Shown here: piece after piece, positions 50,128 to 59,312 of the stretch | How positions within the stretch are numbered: the stretch's first letter is position 1 | How the letters are laid out: each line of letters begins with the position of its first letter | NCBI RefSeq assembly: GCF_037911585.1 | Contig: NZ_JBAJNS010000001.1 | Span: 5,305,001-5,369,000, forward strand | DNA from: Streptomyces sp. GSL17-111 | GTDB taxonomy: Bacteria > Actinomycetota > Actinomycetes > Streptomycetales > Streptomycetaceae | Length of the DNA stretch: 64,000 nucleotides | Direction of reading: 5' to 3' | Notes under the pieces: model-generated | What the model was told of the DNA's origin: nothing | The model's input: the letters and a program-made list of their open reading frames with translations, nothing else | Databases searched by the model: none | Translations under genes and position numbers: made by a program

Positions 50128-53100
50128 ATGTCTGGTTTTACGCATCTGCACACCGTGTCCGGCTTCTCCGTCCGGTACGGCGCCTCCCACCCCGAGCGGC
50201 TGGCCGAGCGGGCCGCCGAGCGGGGCATGGACGCCCTCGCGCTGACCGACCGGGACACCCTGGCCGGTGCCGTGCGGTTCGCCGGAGCCTGCGAGAAGGC
50301 CGGCGTCCGCGCGGTGTACGGGGTCGAGCTCGCCGTCGCCGAACACCCCGGGGCCGAGGAGCCGGGGGCGGCACCCGGAGCGCCGCGACGGCGGACCCCC
50401 GTGCGCGGCGGGGCCTTCGTGGACGAGCCGGCCCAGCGCGTGGTGTTCCTGGCCCGGGACGGCGCGGCCGGCTGGGCCGAGCTGTGCCGGCTGGTGAGCG
50501 CCGCCCACCGGGGCACCACCGCCGGCGCCCACGCCGGTGCGGGCCGGCGTCCGGTGCTGGACTGGGCCGACGTCCCGGCCTCCGGGGTGACGGCCCTGCT
50601 GGGCCCCGGTTCGGACGTCGGACGCGCGCTGGCCGCCGGACGGCCCGACCGTGCGGCCCGGCTGCTCGTGCCGTGGCGGGAGGTCTTCGGGGACGCCCTG
50701 CGCCTGGAAGTGGTCGGCTCCGCGCCGCGCCGGGAGGCCGCCCGCATGCTGGGGCTCGCCGCCGAGCAGGGCGTCGCCCCCGTGCTGACGAACGCCGTCC
50801 GGTACGCCGACCCCGGCCTCGGCCCCGTCGCCGACGTGCTGGACGCCGCCCGCACCCTCGTCCCCGTCGACCCCGCGCGCGGCCTGGACGGCGGCGAGCG
50901 CTGGCTCAAGGGGCCGCGCGAGATGGCCCGGGTGGCGGAGGAGATCGCCGAGGCCGCCGGGTTCCGCCGGGACCTGGCACACCGGCTGCTGGCCCGTACG
51001 GAGGAGAGCGCCGCGCAGTGCCGCGTCGACTCCGGCGACGACCTGGGGATCGGCAGCGCCCACTTCCCCGAGCCGTATCTGGTGGGCGCCGGGGCCCGGA
51101 CCGCCGACCGGGTGCTGCGCTCGCGCTGCACCGCGCGGATGGCGGTCCGCCGCTACGACCGGGACCGCCGCCGCTGGGACCGGCTGGAGCAGGAGCTGCG
51201 GATCATCGAGAACCACGGCTTCGCCACTTACTTCCTCACCGTCGCGCAGGTCGTGGACGACGTGCGGGCCCTGGGCATCCGGGTGGCGGCCCGGGGGTCG
51301 GGCGCGGGGTCGCTCGTCAACCACCTGCTCGGGATCAGCGCCGCCGACCCGGTGGAGCACGGCCTGCTGATGGAGCGGTTCCTCTCCGAGCACCGCAAGG
51401 CGCTGCCGGACATCGACATCGACGTGGAGTCGGCGCGCCGCCTGGAGGTCTACCGGGCGATCTTCGAACGGTTCGGCGAGCGGCGGGTGGCGACCGTCGC
51501 CATGCCCGAGACCTACCGCGTCCGGCACGCCGTGCGCGACGTGGGCGCGGCCCTCGGCCTGGACCCGGCCGAGATCGACCGGCTCGCCAAGGCGTTCCCG
51601 CACATCCGGGCCCGGGACGCCCGCAGCGCCCTGGCGGAGCTGCCGGAGCTGCGCGGGGTGGACGCCGACCGGTACGGGCCGAAGCTGTGGGAGCTGGTCG
51701 AGGCGCTGGACGGTCTGGTGCGCGGCACGGCCATGCACCCGTGCGGAGTACTGCTCTCCGACGCCCACCTGCGCGCCCGCACCCCCGTGGTCCCCACCGG
51801 CGGCGAGGGCTTCGCGATGGCCCAGTTCGACAAGGACGACGTCGAGAAGCTCGGCCTGCTCAAACTGGACGTGCTCGGGGTGCGGATGCAGTCGACGCTG
51901 GCGTACGCCGCCGCCGAGGTCGAGCGCGCCACGGGCCGCCGCGTCGACCTGGACGCCCTCGACGTCGCCGGGTCCGGCGACGAACGGACGTACCGGCTGA
52001 TCCGGTCCGCCGAGACGCTGGGCTGCTTCCAGATCGAGTCGCCGGGCCAGCGCGACCTGCTCGGCCGTCTCCAGCCGTCCACCTTCCACGACCTGGTGGT
52101 CGACATCAGCCTCTTCCGGCCGGGGCCCGTCGCAGCCGACATGGTGCGGCCCTTCATCGAGGCACGGCACGGCCGGACGGCGCCGACGTACCCGCACGAG
52201 GACCTGAAGGACGCCCTGGCCGAGACCTGCGGCGTGGTCGTCTTCCACGAGCAGGTCATCCGGATCGTGGACACGATGACGGGCTGCGGCAAGTCCTTCG
52301 CCGACGAGACCCGGCGGGCGCTGGCCGATCCGGAGCTCCAGCCGCGCATCCGCGCCTGGTTCGAACGGGAGTCGGCGCGGCGCGGCTACGCCCCGGAGGT
52401 CGTCGCGCGGACCTGGGCCGTCGTCGAGGCGTTCGGCGCGTACGGGTTCTGCAAGGCTCACGCCGTCGCGTTCGCCGTCCCCACCTACCAGTCGGCCTGG
52501 CTGAAGGCCCATCACCCGGCGGCGTTCTACGCGGGCGTGCTCACCCACGATCCGGGCATGTACCCCAAGCGGCTGCTGCTCGCGGACGCCCGGCGGCACG
52601 GGGTGCCCGTGCTCCCGCTGGACGTGAACCGGTCGGACGTCGCCTATCGAATCGAACTGGAGTCCGAATCGCCGTCGGGGGAGCGGCGTTGGGGTGTGCG
52701 GCTGGCGCTCGGCGAGGTGCGCGGCATCAGCGAGGCGGACGCCGCGCGCATCGCCGCCGGGCAGCCCTACCACTCCCTGCACGACCTGCTCGAACGCGCC
52801 CGGCCGCCCCGGCCCGTCGCCGAGAACCTGGCCAGGGTCGGCGCCCTCGACGCCTTCGGGGACAACCGCCGCGACCTGCTCCTCCACCTCGCCGAACTCC
52901 ACCGCGGCGGGCGGCGGGGGAGCGGCGCCCAGCAACTGCCCCTGGCCGGGGAGGTCCACGCCACCGCCCCACCGCCCGCCGGGCTGCCCGACCTCGACCG
53001 CGACGAACGGCTCGGCGCCGAGCTCGGTGTGCTCGGCATGGACGCCTCCCGCCATCTCATGACCGACCACCACGCCTTCCTCGGCGAACTCGGCGTCCGC

Positions 53101-53679
53101 CCCGCCCGCCGGCTCGCCACCGCCCGGCACGGTGAGACGGTGCTGGTGGCCGGGGCCAAGGTCGCCACCCAGACGCCGCCGATCCGCTCCGGCAAGCGCG
53201 TCGTCTTCGTCACCCTCGACGACGGCACCGGCCTGACCGACCTGGCGTTCTTCGAGGACAGCCACGCCGCCTGCGCCCACACCGTCTTCCACTCCTGGCT
53301 GCTGCTGGTCCGCGGGGTGGTGCAGCGGCGCGGACCGCGCAGCTTCAGTGTCGTCGGCGCCGCCGCCTGGGACCTGGCCGAGCTGGTCGAACTGCGTCGC
53401 GCCGGGGGCCTGGACGCCGTCGCCGCCCGGCTGGCCGAACCGCCCCCCGGGGCCGGGGAGGAACCGGGGGACGGCGCGTCGGACCGTCGCATCCGCATGG
53501 CGACCGGCTACGCGATGCACCCCTGGGCCGACCTGCGCCCGGCCGGTGAGCCGCCCAAGAAGGCCGGGCCCAAGAGCGTCGGCCCCGGGAGCGTCGGCCC
53601 CGGGGGCGCGGAGAGCCCCGCGAGCGCCGGGCGGGGTGGCCGCAAGCTGTGGCACTCCAGCCCCGGAAGCGCGGGGTGA
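50128..53679 (+). CDS. dnaE2: Error-prone DNA polymerase III alpha subunit DnaE2
   Basis: This 1183-residue polymerase has an N-terminal PHP domain (GFTHLHTVSGFSVRYGAS), a palm with the metal-binding aspartates in LPDIDIDVES (about residues 425-434) and KLDVLGVRM, fingers and an OB-fold near residue 1010 onward. Its length and lack of the replicative DnaE1 C-terminus fit DnaE2, the polymerase of induced mutagenesis. The ATG has GAGGAG upstream. It is adjacent to a Y-family-like gene, as in other actinobacteria, and has a LexA box. It is distinct from the replicative alpha subunit. Confidence 0.93.
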   Translation: MSGFTHLHTVSGFSVRYGASHPERLAERAAERGMDALALTDRDTLAGAVRFAGACEKAGVRAVYGVELAVAEHPGAEEPGAAPGAPRRRTPVRGGAFVDEPAQRVVFLARDGAAGWAELCRLVSAAHRGTTAGAHAGAGRRPVLDWADVPASGVTALLGPGSDVGRALAAGRPDRAARLLVPWREVFGDALRLEVVGSAPRREAARMLGLAAEQGVAPVLTNAVRYADPGLGPVADVLDAARTLVPVDPARGLDGGERWLKGPREMARVAEEIAEAAGFRRDLAHRLLARTEESAAQCRVDSGDDLGIGSAHFPEPYLVGAGARTADRVLRSRCTARMAVRRYDRDRRRWDRLEQELRIIENHGFATYFLTVAQVVDDVRALGIRVAARGSGAGSLVNHLLGISAADPVEHGLLMERFLSEHRKALPDIDIDVESARRLEVYRAIFERFGERRVATVAMPETYRVRHAVRDVGAALGLDPAEIDRLAKAFPHIRARDARSALAELPELRGVDADRYGPKLWELVEALDGLVRGTAMHPCGVLLSDAHLRARTPVVPTGGEGFAMAQFDKDDVEKLGLLKLDVLGVRMQSTLAYAAAEVERATGRRVDLDALDVAGSGDERTYRLIRSAETLGCFQIESPGQRDLLGRLQPSTFHDLVVDISLFRPGPVAADMVRPFIEARHGRTAPTYPHEDLKDALAETCGVVVFHEQVIRIVDTMTGCGKSFADETRRALADPELQPRIRAWFERESARRGYAPEVVARTWAVVEAFGAYGFCKAHAVAFAVPTYQSAWLKAHHPAAFYAGVLTHDPGMYPKRLLLADARRHGVPVLPLDVNRSDVAYRIELESESPSGERRWGVRLALGEVRGISEADAARIAAGQPYHSLHDLLERARPPRPVAENLARVGALDAFGDNRRDLLLHLAELHRGGRRGSGAQQLPLAGEVHATAPPPAGLPDLDRDERLGAELGVLGMDASRHLMTDHHAFLGELGVRPARRLATARHGETVLVAGAKVATQTPPIRSGKRVVFVTLDDGTGLTDLAFFEDSHAACAHTVFHSWLLLVRGVVQRRGPRSFSVVGAAAWDLAELVELRRAGGLDAVAARLAEPPPGAGEEPGDGASDRRIRMATGYAMHPWADLRPAGEPPKKAGPKSVGPGSVGPGGAESPASAGRGGRKLWHSSPGSAG

Positions 53680-53685
53680 TCCGCC

Positions 53686-54669
53686 ATGGGAGACGTGCTC
53701 TACGTCCACTTCGGCGCGGGCCGCACCGAGGAGTCCTACCCGCACCTCCTCGACCTGCTCGCCGACATCACCCCCGTCGTGCAGGCGCTCCCGCCGGACG
53801 CCGCCCTCGCCGACGTGCGCGGTGCCCTGCGGTACTTCGGGCGGACGGCGCCGGAGCTGGCCGAGCTGGTGCGGGTCCGCGCCCTGGCCCACCACGGCGT
53901 CCACTGCACCGTGGGCGTCGGCGGGAACCCGCTGCTGGCCCGGATGGCCGCGCACGACGGGCCGCCCGGCCGGGTGCGGACCGTACCCGACGACCCGGGC
54001 GCCGTCGCCGCCTTCCTGGCGCCCAAGCCGGTCGCCGCCCTGCACGGTGTCGGCCCCGCGACCGCCCGGAGCCTCGGCGCCTACGGGCTGGACACCGTGG
54101 GACGCGTCGCCGCCGCGCCGCCCGCGACGCTCCAGCGCATCCTGGGCGCCGCCCCCGCCCGGCGCCTGCGGGACCGGGCCCGGGGCGAGGACCCCACCCG
54201 CGTCGTGCCCAGCGCGCCGGCCCGCTCGGCCTCGGCCGAACACCGCTTCGGCCGCGACGAGGTGGACGCGGACGTCCGCCGTCGGGTGCTGCTCACCCTC
54301 GCCGACGACCTCGGGTTCCGGATGCGCGACGACGCCCAGGTGGCCCGCGCGCTGACCCTCACCGTCCGGTACGCCGACCGCTCCACGACGACCCGCACCC
54401 GCGCCCTGCCCGAGCCGACCGCCCACACCCCGGCGCTGACCGCGCTGGCCTACGCGCTGCACGACGCGCTCGGCCTCCAGCGGGCCCGCGTGCGGGCGCT
54501 GGCGCTGCGCGCCGAGGACCTGACGGCGGCCGACCTCGCCTCCCGTCAGCTCTCCCTCGACCCCCGGGCGGAGAAGGCCCGCCGCGCGGAGGCCGCCGCC
54601 GACCGGGCCCGGCGCCGCTTCGGGGCCGCCGCCGCCCACCCGGCGGGCCGGCTGGGCGACGCGGCGTGA
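53686..54669 (+). CDS. Degenerate Y-family DNA polymerase-like protein (ImuB-like)
   Basis: This 327-residue protein starts 6 bases after dnaE2. It has the Y-family helix-hairpin-helix (LHGVGPATARSLGAYGLDTVG) and little-finger parts, and a C-terminal β-clamp-binding motif QLSLD. The catalytic N-terminus is altered: the first metal-binding Asp is His8 (LYVHFG) and the DE pair of SIDEA is D38-A39 (PDAALADVRG). Only about 30 residues separate them instead of about 95, so the fingers are missing. It is therefore probably a non-catalytic partner of DnaE2, like ImuB, not an active DinB. Such proteins are listed only as Y-family polymerases in databases. Confidence 0.85.
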   Translation: MGDVLYVHFGAGRTEESYPHLLDLLADITPVVQALPPDAALADVRGALRYFGRTAPELAELVRVRALAHHGVHCTVGVGGNPLLARMAAHDGPPGRVRTVPDDPGAVAAFLAPKPVAALHGVGPATARSLGAYGLDTVGRVAAAPPATLQRILGAAPARRLRDRARGEDPTRVVPSAPARSASAEHRFGRDEVDADVRRRVLLTLADDLGFRMRDDAQVARALTLTVRYADRSTTTRTRALPEPTAHTPALTALAYALHDALGLQRARVRALALRAEDLTAADLASRQLSLDPRAEKARRAEAAADRARRRFGAAAAHPAGRLGDAA

Positions 54670-54721
54670 CCGGCCCGGCGGCCGGTGCGGACGGACCCGG
54701 CGGACGGCGTCGACGGACCGG

Positions 54722-56074
54722 TCAGAGCGCGCCCCTGCGCCACGGGCCGGTGATCGCCAGCGTGATGCCGGGAGTCTGGATGTTCACGAACAGCCAGTTG
54801 CCGTTCTTCGGCTCGAACACCGAACCGGCCCACTCCGAACCGGTGTAGAGGTCCGGCCGGACGTCCTTGCCCGCCGTGCCGCCGCGCAGGTCCACCGCGT
54901 TGGCGGCGAAGCGGAAGATCTCGCCCTCGGTGGTGAGGCCGTGGACGTACTCGGTGCCGCCGCCGTCCTCGCACAGCACCAGGCCGCCGCGCGGGCTGAC
55001 GCACATGTTGTCCGGCGCGTTCAGCACCTCCGCGCCGGGCGAGGCGAACAGCACGCGGAAGCGGTCGGTGGCCGGGTCGAGTTCGAAGACCTGCCCCTGC
55101 CCGGCCGGGCCGCCGTTGGTGGAGATCACGTAGATCCGGTCGTTGCCGTACCAGGCGCCCTCCAGCCTGCCGAACACGGCCGCGCCCCGGCTCTGCGCCT
55201 GCCGCCGCACGGTGTCCTCCGCCGGGTCGGCCTCGTCGACGGGCACCCACGACACCGTGCCGTACCCCCGCTCCCCGTCCCGGCGGGTGTCGTAGGCGCC
55301 GCCGCCGATGCGCAGGGCCTCCAACCGCCCGCCCCGGGCCAGGTCGCCCGGCACGGCGGGCACGAAGCGGTACAGGCAGGCGTCGCCCCGGTCCTCGGTC
55401 TCGTAGACGTACCCGGTGGCCGGGTCGACGGCGACGGCCTCGTGGTTGAACCGGCCCATGGCGGTGAACGGTTCCGGGTTGCCCTTGCCCTCGCTGGGGA
55501 CCTCGAAGATGTAGCCGTGCCGCTTGCCGGCCCGGGTCTCGAAGGTCTCCTCGCAGGTCAGCCAGGTACCCCAGGGCGTCGGACCGCCCGCGCAGTTGCG
55601 GATCGTGCCGCCCAGGCTGCCGTAGGACTCCAGCCACCGGCCCGCGTCCGGGTCGAAGACGAGGGTCGTGGTGCCGCCGCCCGCCTGCGCGTTGTAGGCG
55701 GGGGAGGTGAACGCCGCGCCGCCGCCGCGCTCGTGGTTGCGCACGAGGTGCACGCGGTCCCCGTGCCGGAACGCCGCCATGCCGTCGTGTGCGCCGGGCG
55801 TGCGGACCCCGTCGTCCATGACGTCGTTCGTCCAGCCGTAGGAGACGTACTCGAAGCCGCGCGGCAGCAGCAGGAGTTCCAGCCCCGTCGCCTCGTCCCT
55901 GACGGGGCGGAGCGGGCCGTAGCCGGGGTCGAAGTCGAACTTGGCGGGCGCCGCCGACGCGGTGCGTGCCGAGAGCGCCGAGAAGGCGACGCCGGCGGCC
56001 GCGGCCCCCGCCGCACCCCGCAGGAAGCCGCGCCGCTCGACACCGTCACCGGCCGGGGTGGAGTGGTCCGTCAT
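54722..56074 (-). CDS. PhoX-like alkaline phosphatase (DUF839)
   Basis: This 450-residue exported protein has a Tat signal (VERRGFLRGAAGAAAAG) and the PhoX/DUF839 body: VSYGWTNDVMDDGVRTPGAH, TPWGTWLTCEETFE, RFNHEAVAVDP and NAPDNMCVSPRGG. PhoX enzymes are calcium- and iron-dependent phosphatases. Length is shorter than PhoX of Vibrio but normal for this actinobacterial subgroup. No PHO-box direct repeats are visible upstream. Confidence 0.88.
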   Translation of the reverse strand: MTDHSTPAGDGVERRGFLRGAAGAAAAGVAFSALSARTASAAPAKFDFDPGYGPLRPVRDEATGLELLLLPRGFEYVSYGWTNDVMDDGVRTPGAHDGMAAFRHGDRVHLVRNHERGGGAAFTSPAYNAQAGGGTTTLVFDPDAGRWLESYGSLGGTIRNCAGGPTPWGTWLTCEETFETRAGKRHGYIFEVPSEGKGNPEPFTAMGRFNHEAVAVDPATGYVYETEDRGDACLYRFVPAVPGDLARGGRLEALRIGGGAYDTRRDGERGYGTVSWVPVDEADPAEDTVRRQAQSRGAAVFGRLEGAWYGNDRIYVISTNGGPAGQGQVFELDPATDRFRVLFASPGAEVLNAPDNMCVSPRGGLVLCEDGGGTEYVHGLTTEGEIFRFAANAVDLRGGTAGKDVRPDLYTGSEWAGSVFEPKNGNWLFVNIQTPGITLAITGPWRRGAL

Positions 56075-56285
56075 GGAGATCGTCTCCTCGAAGTAGCGGG
56101 TCGTCCGGGGGGAGGCGTCCTCACCCTAGGAAGACCCGCCGGGACCGCGCCCCAACGGCGGACGACCGTTGCGCGAACTGTGGCCCACCCCTCCGGTACG
56201 CGGACGTACGCGGGCCGCCCGGCGAGGGTGCGGCTCGCCGGGCGGCCGGTCGGGACGGGCGGGCCGGGGACCCGGCCCGCCCGCG

Positions 56286-57332
56286 TCAGGCGCGGTGGCG
56301 CCCCAGCGCGCGCCGGTGCAGCGTCAGCACGACGACTCCGGTGCCGAGCGCGAGCGCCGCCGCGCCGCCGACGGCCAGGGTGCGGGTGGTGTCGTCGCCG
56401 CCGGTCTCGGCGAGGTTCACCTCGTCCCGCTGCCCCGCCAGCTCCGTGCCGTCGCCCAGCGGCTCGGGGCCGTCGCCGCCGCTGTGACCGCTGTGGCCGC
56501 TGTGATCCGGTTCGTCCCCACCGTCACCGCCGTGTCCGTCGTGGCTGACGCTCGACCGGTCGCGGCCCTCCTCGATCTGCTCCCGCGTCGGGGCCGCGGG
56601 CTCCTGGGTCTCCACCGTGGCCTTCTCCGCCCCGGCGCCCGGTTCCTCGGCGTCCGGTTCCCCGCCACCCGGCTCCCCGGCCGGGGCGCTCTCGCCCCCG
56701 AACGTCACGTCCGAGCAGGTGTAGAAGGCCTCCGGGCTGTCCGAGCGCTGCCAGATGCTGTAGATCAGGTGCCGTCCCGACTTCTCGGGGACGTCCCCGG
56801 CGAAGACGTAGGCACCGTCGCTCAGCGTCGGGTCGGTGACCTTCGCGAACGGCTCCGGCTCCAGGTCCGCCCAGGTCAGCGTCTGCGTCGGGTCGTAGCC
56901 GTCGCGCGTCACGTACAGCTCGATGGAACCCCGGTGCGGTGCCGTCGCCGTGTACCGGAAGGTGTGCTCACCACTGTTCAGCTCCGTGGCGGGCCAGTCG
57001 GCACGCGGCAGGTCGAGCCCCCGGTACTTCTCGCGGCCCGCCGAGCACAGCTCGCCGTCCGGGACGATCTCGCGGTGACGGCCGGCCGCGTCACCGATGT
57101 TCACCTCGTTCCAGTCGTAGAACGCCTGGGTCCCGCTGGCCGCGACGGCGGCCCGGCACGCCGCCGAGTCCGGGCTCTCCGGGCCCTCCGCGTAGCAGGC
57201 CGCCACGCGGCTGACCGGGTCCGACATCGAGCCGTGGGCGAGGGCGGGCGTCGCGGTGAGGCCGGTGAGCGCGAGCGGGGCCACCCCGAGCGCGGTGAGG
57301 GCGGCGGCCTTGCGGCTGCGGCGAGCGGTCAT
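56286..57332 (-). CDS. Lytic polysaccharide monooxygenase (AA10) with LAETG wall anchor
   Basis: This 348-residue exported copper enzyme has a Sec signal ending ALA, after which His33 (AHGSMS) forms the N-terminal copper ligand; the second ligand is near His122 (NSGEHTFRY). A His/Gly/Asp-rich linker (DHSGHSGHSGG) and a C-terminal LAETG motif, a hydrophobic stretch and a basic tail make it a sortase-anchored wall protein. A wall-associated LPMO (LpmP) has been linked to wall remodelling in S. coelicolor and may be the orthologue. It lies beside the PhoX-like gene. Confidence 0.9.
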   Translation of the reverse strand: MTARRSRKAAALTALGVAPLALTGLTATPALAHGSMSDPVSRVAACYAEGPESPDSAACRAAVAASGTQAFYDWNEVNIGDAAGRHREIVPDGELCSAGREKYRGLDLPRADWPATELNSGEHTFRYTATAPHRGSIELYVTRDGYDPTQTLTWADLEPEPFAKVTDPTLSDGAYVFAGDVPEKSGRHLIYSIWQRSDSPEAFYTCSDVTFGGESAPAGEPGGGEPDAEEPGAGAEKATVETQEPAAPTREQIEEGRDRSSVSHDGHGGDGGDEPDHSGHSGHSGGDGPEPLGDGTELAGQRDEVNLAETGGDDTTRTLAVGGAAALALGTGVVVLTLHRRALGRHRA

Positions 57333-57563
57333 CGTCGGGCTCCTTCACGAGGGTTCAGGCAGGGGTGGGGGGTCGGAGGACGGCCGGTGGGGGCGGCCAC
57401 CGGGGGATGGCCCGGGCCGTCGAACTCCGCCTGACGAGAAGCACGTTAACCACGCCGACCGGCGCCATCGGGCCTGTTCGCGGCGCCCGGGGCGTTCCTT
57501 ATGGTGCGCTTAAGGGACCGCTGAAAGCCGGTTAACGTAGGAGCCGTGTGCGAGGCTGCCGGC

Positions 57564-58124
57564 ATGACGACCCGGCACATCGCCCTGCTGCGCGGCATCA
57601 ACGTCGGCGGGGTCAGGATCAGCATGGCGCAGCAGCGCGACCTCGCCGAGGCGCTGGGCTTCACCGACGTGCGGGTCCACCTCCGCACCGGCAACATCGT
57701 CCTGTCCGCGCCCGGGGACGCCACCCCCGCCCAGGTCGCCGCCGCGCTGACCGCCCGCATCGAGGCCGACTACGGAGTCCCCGTCCCCGTCGTCACGCGC
57801 ACGCCGCCGGAACTGGCCGCCGAGCTCGCCGCGAACCCCTACCCGGAGGCCACCGACGTCCCCGCCTCCCTGCACTGCGTCTTCCTCTCCGCACCGCCGG
57901 ACGCGGCCGTCCGGGGCGCCCTCGACGCCCTCGGTGCCGAGCCCCCCGGGACACCGGACTCCTTCCGCCTCCTCGACCGGACCCTCTACCTGCACTGCCC
58001 CGACGGCATCGGCCGCTCCAAACTCGCCGCACGGGTGATCCGAGCCGTCGAACGCGGTGGCGTCACCGCGACGGCACGCAACTGGAACACCGCCACCCGG
58101 CTGCTCGCCCTCGCCCGGAACTGA
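57564..58124 (+). CDS. DUF1697 family protein
   Basis: This 186-residue cytosolic protein begins TRHIALLRGINVGGVRISM, the hallmark of the DUF1697 family, and continues LEALGFTDVRVHLRTGNIVL. The function of the family is unknown. ATG 57564 is preferred; GTG 57546 would add 6 residues. It diverges from the LPMO gene with about 230 bases between. Confidence 0.9.
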   Translation: MTTRHIALLRGINVGGVRISMAQQRDLAEALGFTDVRVHLRTGNIVLSAPGDATPAQVAAALTARIEADYGVPVPVVTRTPPELAAELAANPYPEATDVPASLHCVFLSAPPDAAVRGALDALGAEPPGTPDSFRLLDRTLYLHCPDGIGRSKLAARVIRAVERGGVTATARNWNTATRLLALARN

Positions 58125-58301
58125 CGGCCGCCTACTCCATCGGAGCCCGGAACTCCTGGGCCTAACGGGTGAGCTGTCGGAATGGCACCCGGGAGCCGTC
58201 CAACGGGCCGCTCATGCTCATGACGACACGTGGAGTCGAGCGACCGGTGGTGTGCCGTACCCCGGTGCCGCCCGCGATGACCTGACCCAAGAGGAGAATC
58301 C

Positions 58302-58712
58302 GTGCTGAAGTCCATGAAGACGACCGTCGCGTTGACGGCCGGCGCCCTGGCGCTCGGGGTGCTGGGTGCCGCGCCCGCCCTGGCCGACGAGGAGCAGCCG
58401 CAGACGTCCGGTACGACGCAGGCCGCCCCCGAGGCCGCCGTCGAGGAGACCGCCGACCACACGGCGGAGGCCGCTTCCCACGTCCGCTGGGGCAAGGTCG
58501 TCACCTGGCGCGGCGTCAACATCCGCAGCAAGCCGACCACCCACTCGAAGGTGCTGGGCGCCTACCCGTACCACGCCAAGATCAAGATCGCCTGCAAGGT
58601 CAAGGGCCAGAACATCGACGGCAACAACCGTTGGTACAAGCTCTACGACCGCAAGGGCTGGGTGACCGCCCGCTACGTGAAGAACCTCGACTACATCCCG
58701 TGGTGCCGCTGA
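58302..58712 (+). CDS. Secreted SH3-domain protein
   Basis: This 136-residue exported protein has a Sec signal (cut near ALADEE), a Glu/Ala-rich linker and a C-terminal bacterial SH3-like domain (WRGVNIRSKPTTHSKVLG, WYKLYDRKGWVTARYVK). SH3b domains often bind peptidoglycan. GTG 58302 has AGAGGAG upstream. No catalytic domain is present. Confidence 0.88.
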   Translation: MLKSMKTTVALTAGALALGVLGAAPALADEEQPQTSGTTQAAPEAAVEETADHTAEAASHVRWGKVVTWRGVNIRSKPTTHSKVLGAYPYHAKIKIACKVKGQNIDGNNRWYKLYDRKGWVTARYVKNLDYIPWCR

Positions 58713-58731
58713 CCGGTACGCACGCAGGGCC

Positions 58732-58773
58732 GACGGGGTCCGGGAGGCGCGGTGCCGCCTCCCGGACCCCGTC
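58732..58773 (+). terminator. Terminator after the SH3 gene
   Basis: A perfect 18-bp stem (58732-58749 with 58756-58773) with a 6-base loop lies 20 bases after the stop codon. Confidence 0.85.
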
Positions 58774-58912
58774 CGGCTGTCCGCTCCCGACAACGCCGGG
58801 GCCCGATCGGGCCGGACGGCGCGGACCTCTATCGTCTTCGGCGGGACCGCGCGCCGACCCACGCGGCGCCCGCCCGCGCCGCCCGTCCGCCCCAGCCCGC
58901 AGGAGAGCACCC

Positions 58913-59284
58913 TTGGCGCTGCACCTCACCATCGACCCGACGTCGGCCACCGCCCCCTACGAGCAACTGCGCGGCCAGATCGCCGAGCAGGCCCGCTCGG
59001 GCCGGCTCCCGGTCGGCCACCGGCTGCCCACGGTGCGCGGACTCGCCGCCGAACTCGGCCTCGCGGCCAACACGGTGGCCAAGGCGTACCGCACGCTGGA
59101 GGCCGACGGCGTGATCGAGACGCGCGGCCGGGCCGGCACCTTCGTCGCGGCGGCCGGGGACGCCGCGTCCCGGGCCGCCGCCGAGGCCGCCCAGAGCTAC
59201 GCGCGCCACGTGCGGCGTCTCGGCCTGGACCACGAAGCGGCCCTCACCACCGCCCGCGAAGCCCTCCGCGCCGTCTACGACTGA
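58913..59284 (+). CDS. GntR-family regulator, YhcF/YtrA-like (DNA-binding domain only)
   Basis: This 123-residue protein has a GntR winged helix (TVRGLAAELGLAANTVAKAYRTLEADG) and a short helical tail, as in YhcF-type regulators that lack a ligand-binding domain. Such regulators usually control linked ABC transporters, but none is in this window. TTG 58913 has AGGAG 7 bases upstream. Confidence 0.85.
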   Translation: MALHLTIDPTSATAPYEQLRGQIAEQARSGRLPVGHRLPTVRGLAAELGLAANTVAKAYRTLEADGVIETRGRAGTFVAAAGDAASRAAAEAAQSYARHVRRLGLDHEAALTTAREALRAVYD

Positions 59285-59312
59285 GCGCCCCCGTCCGCCA
59301 CCGGCGGGGCAC

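Noticed and set aside
49450..54639. Very long minus-strand open frame opposite dnaE2 and its neighbour
   Set aside because: It is an antisense shadow of high-GC coding sequence; its protein has no domain and its start has no ribosome-binding site.
53686..54669. Active DinB/Pol IV
   Set aside because: Both a metal-binding Asp and the catalytic Glu are replaced and the fingers are missing, so an active polymerase is unlikely.
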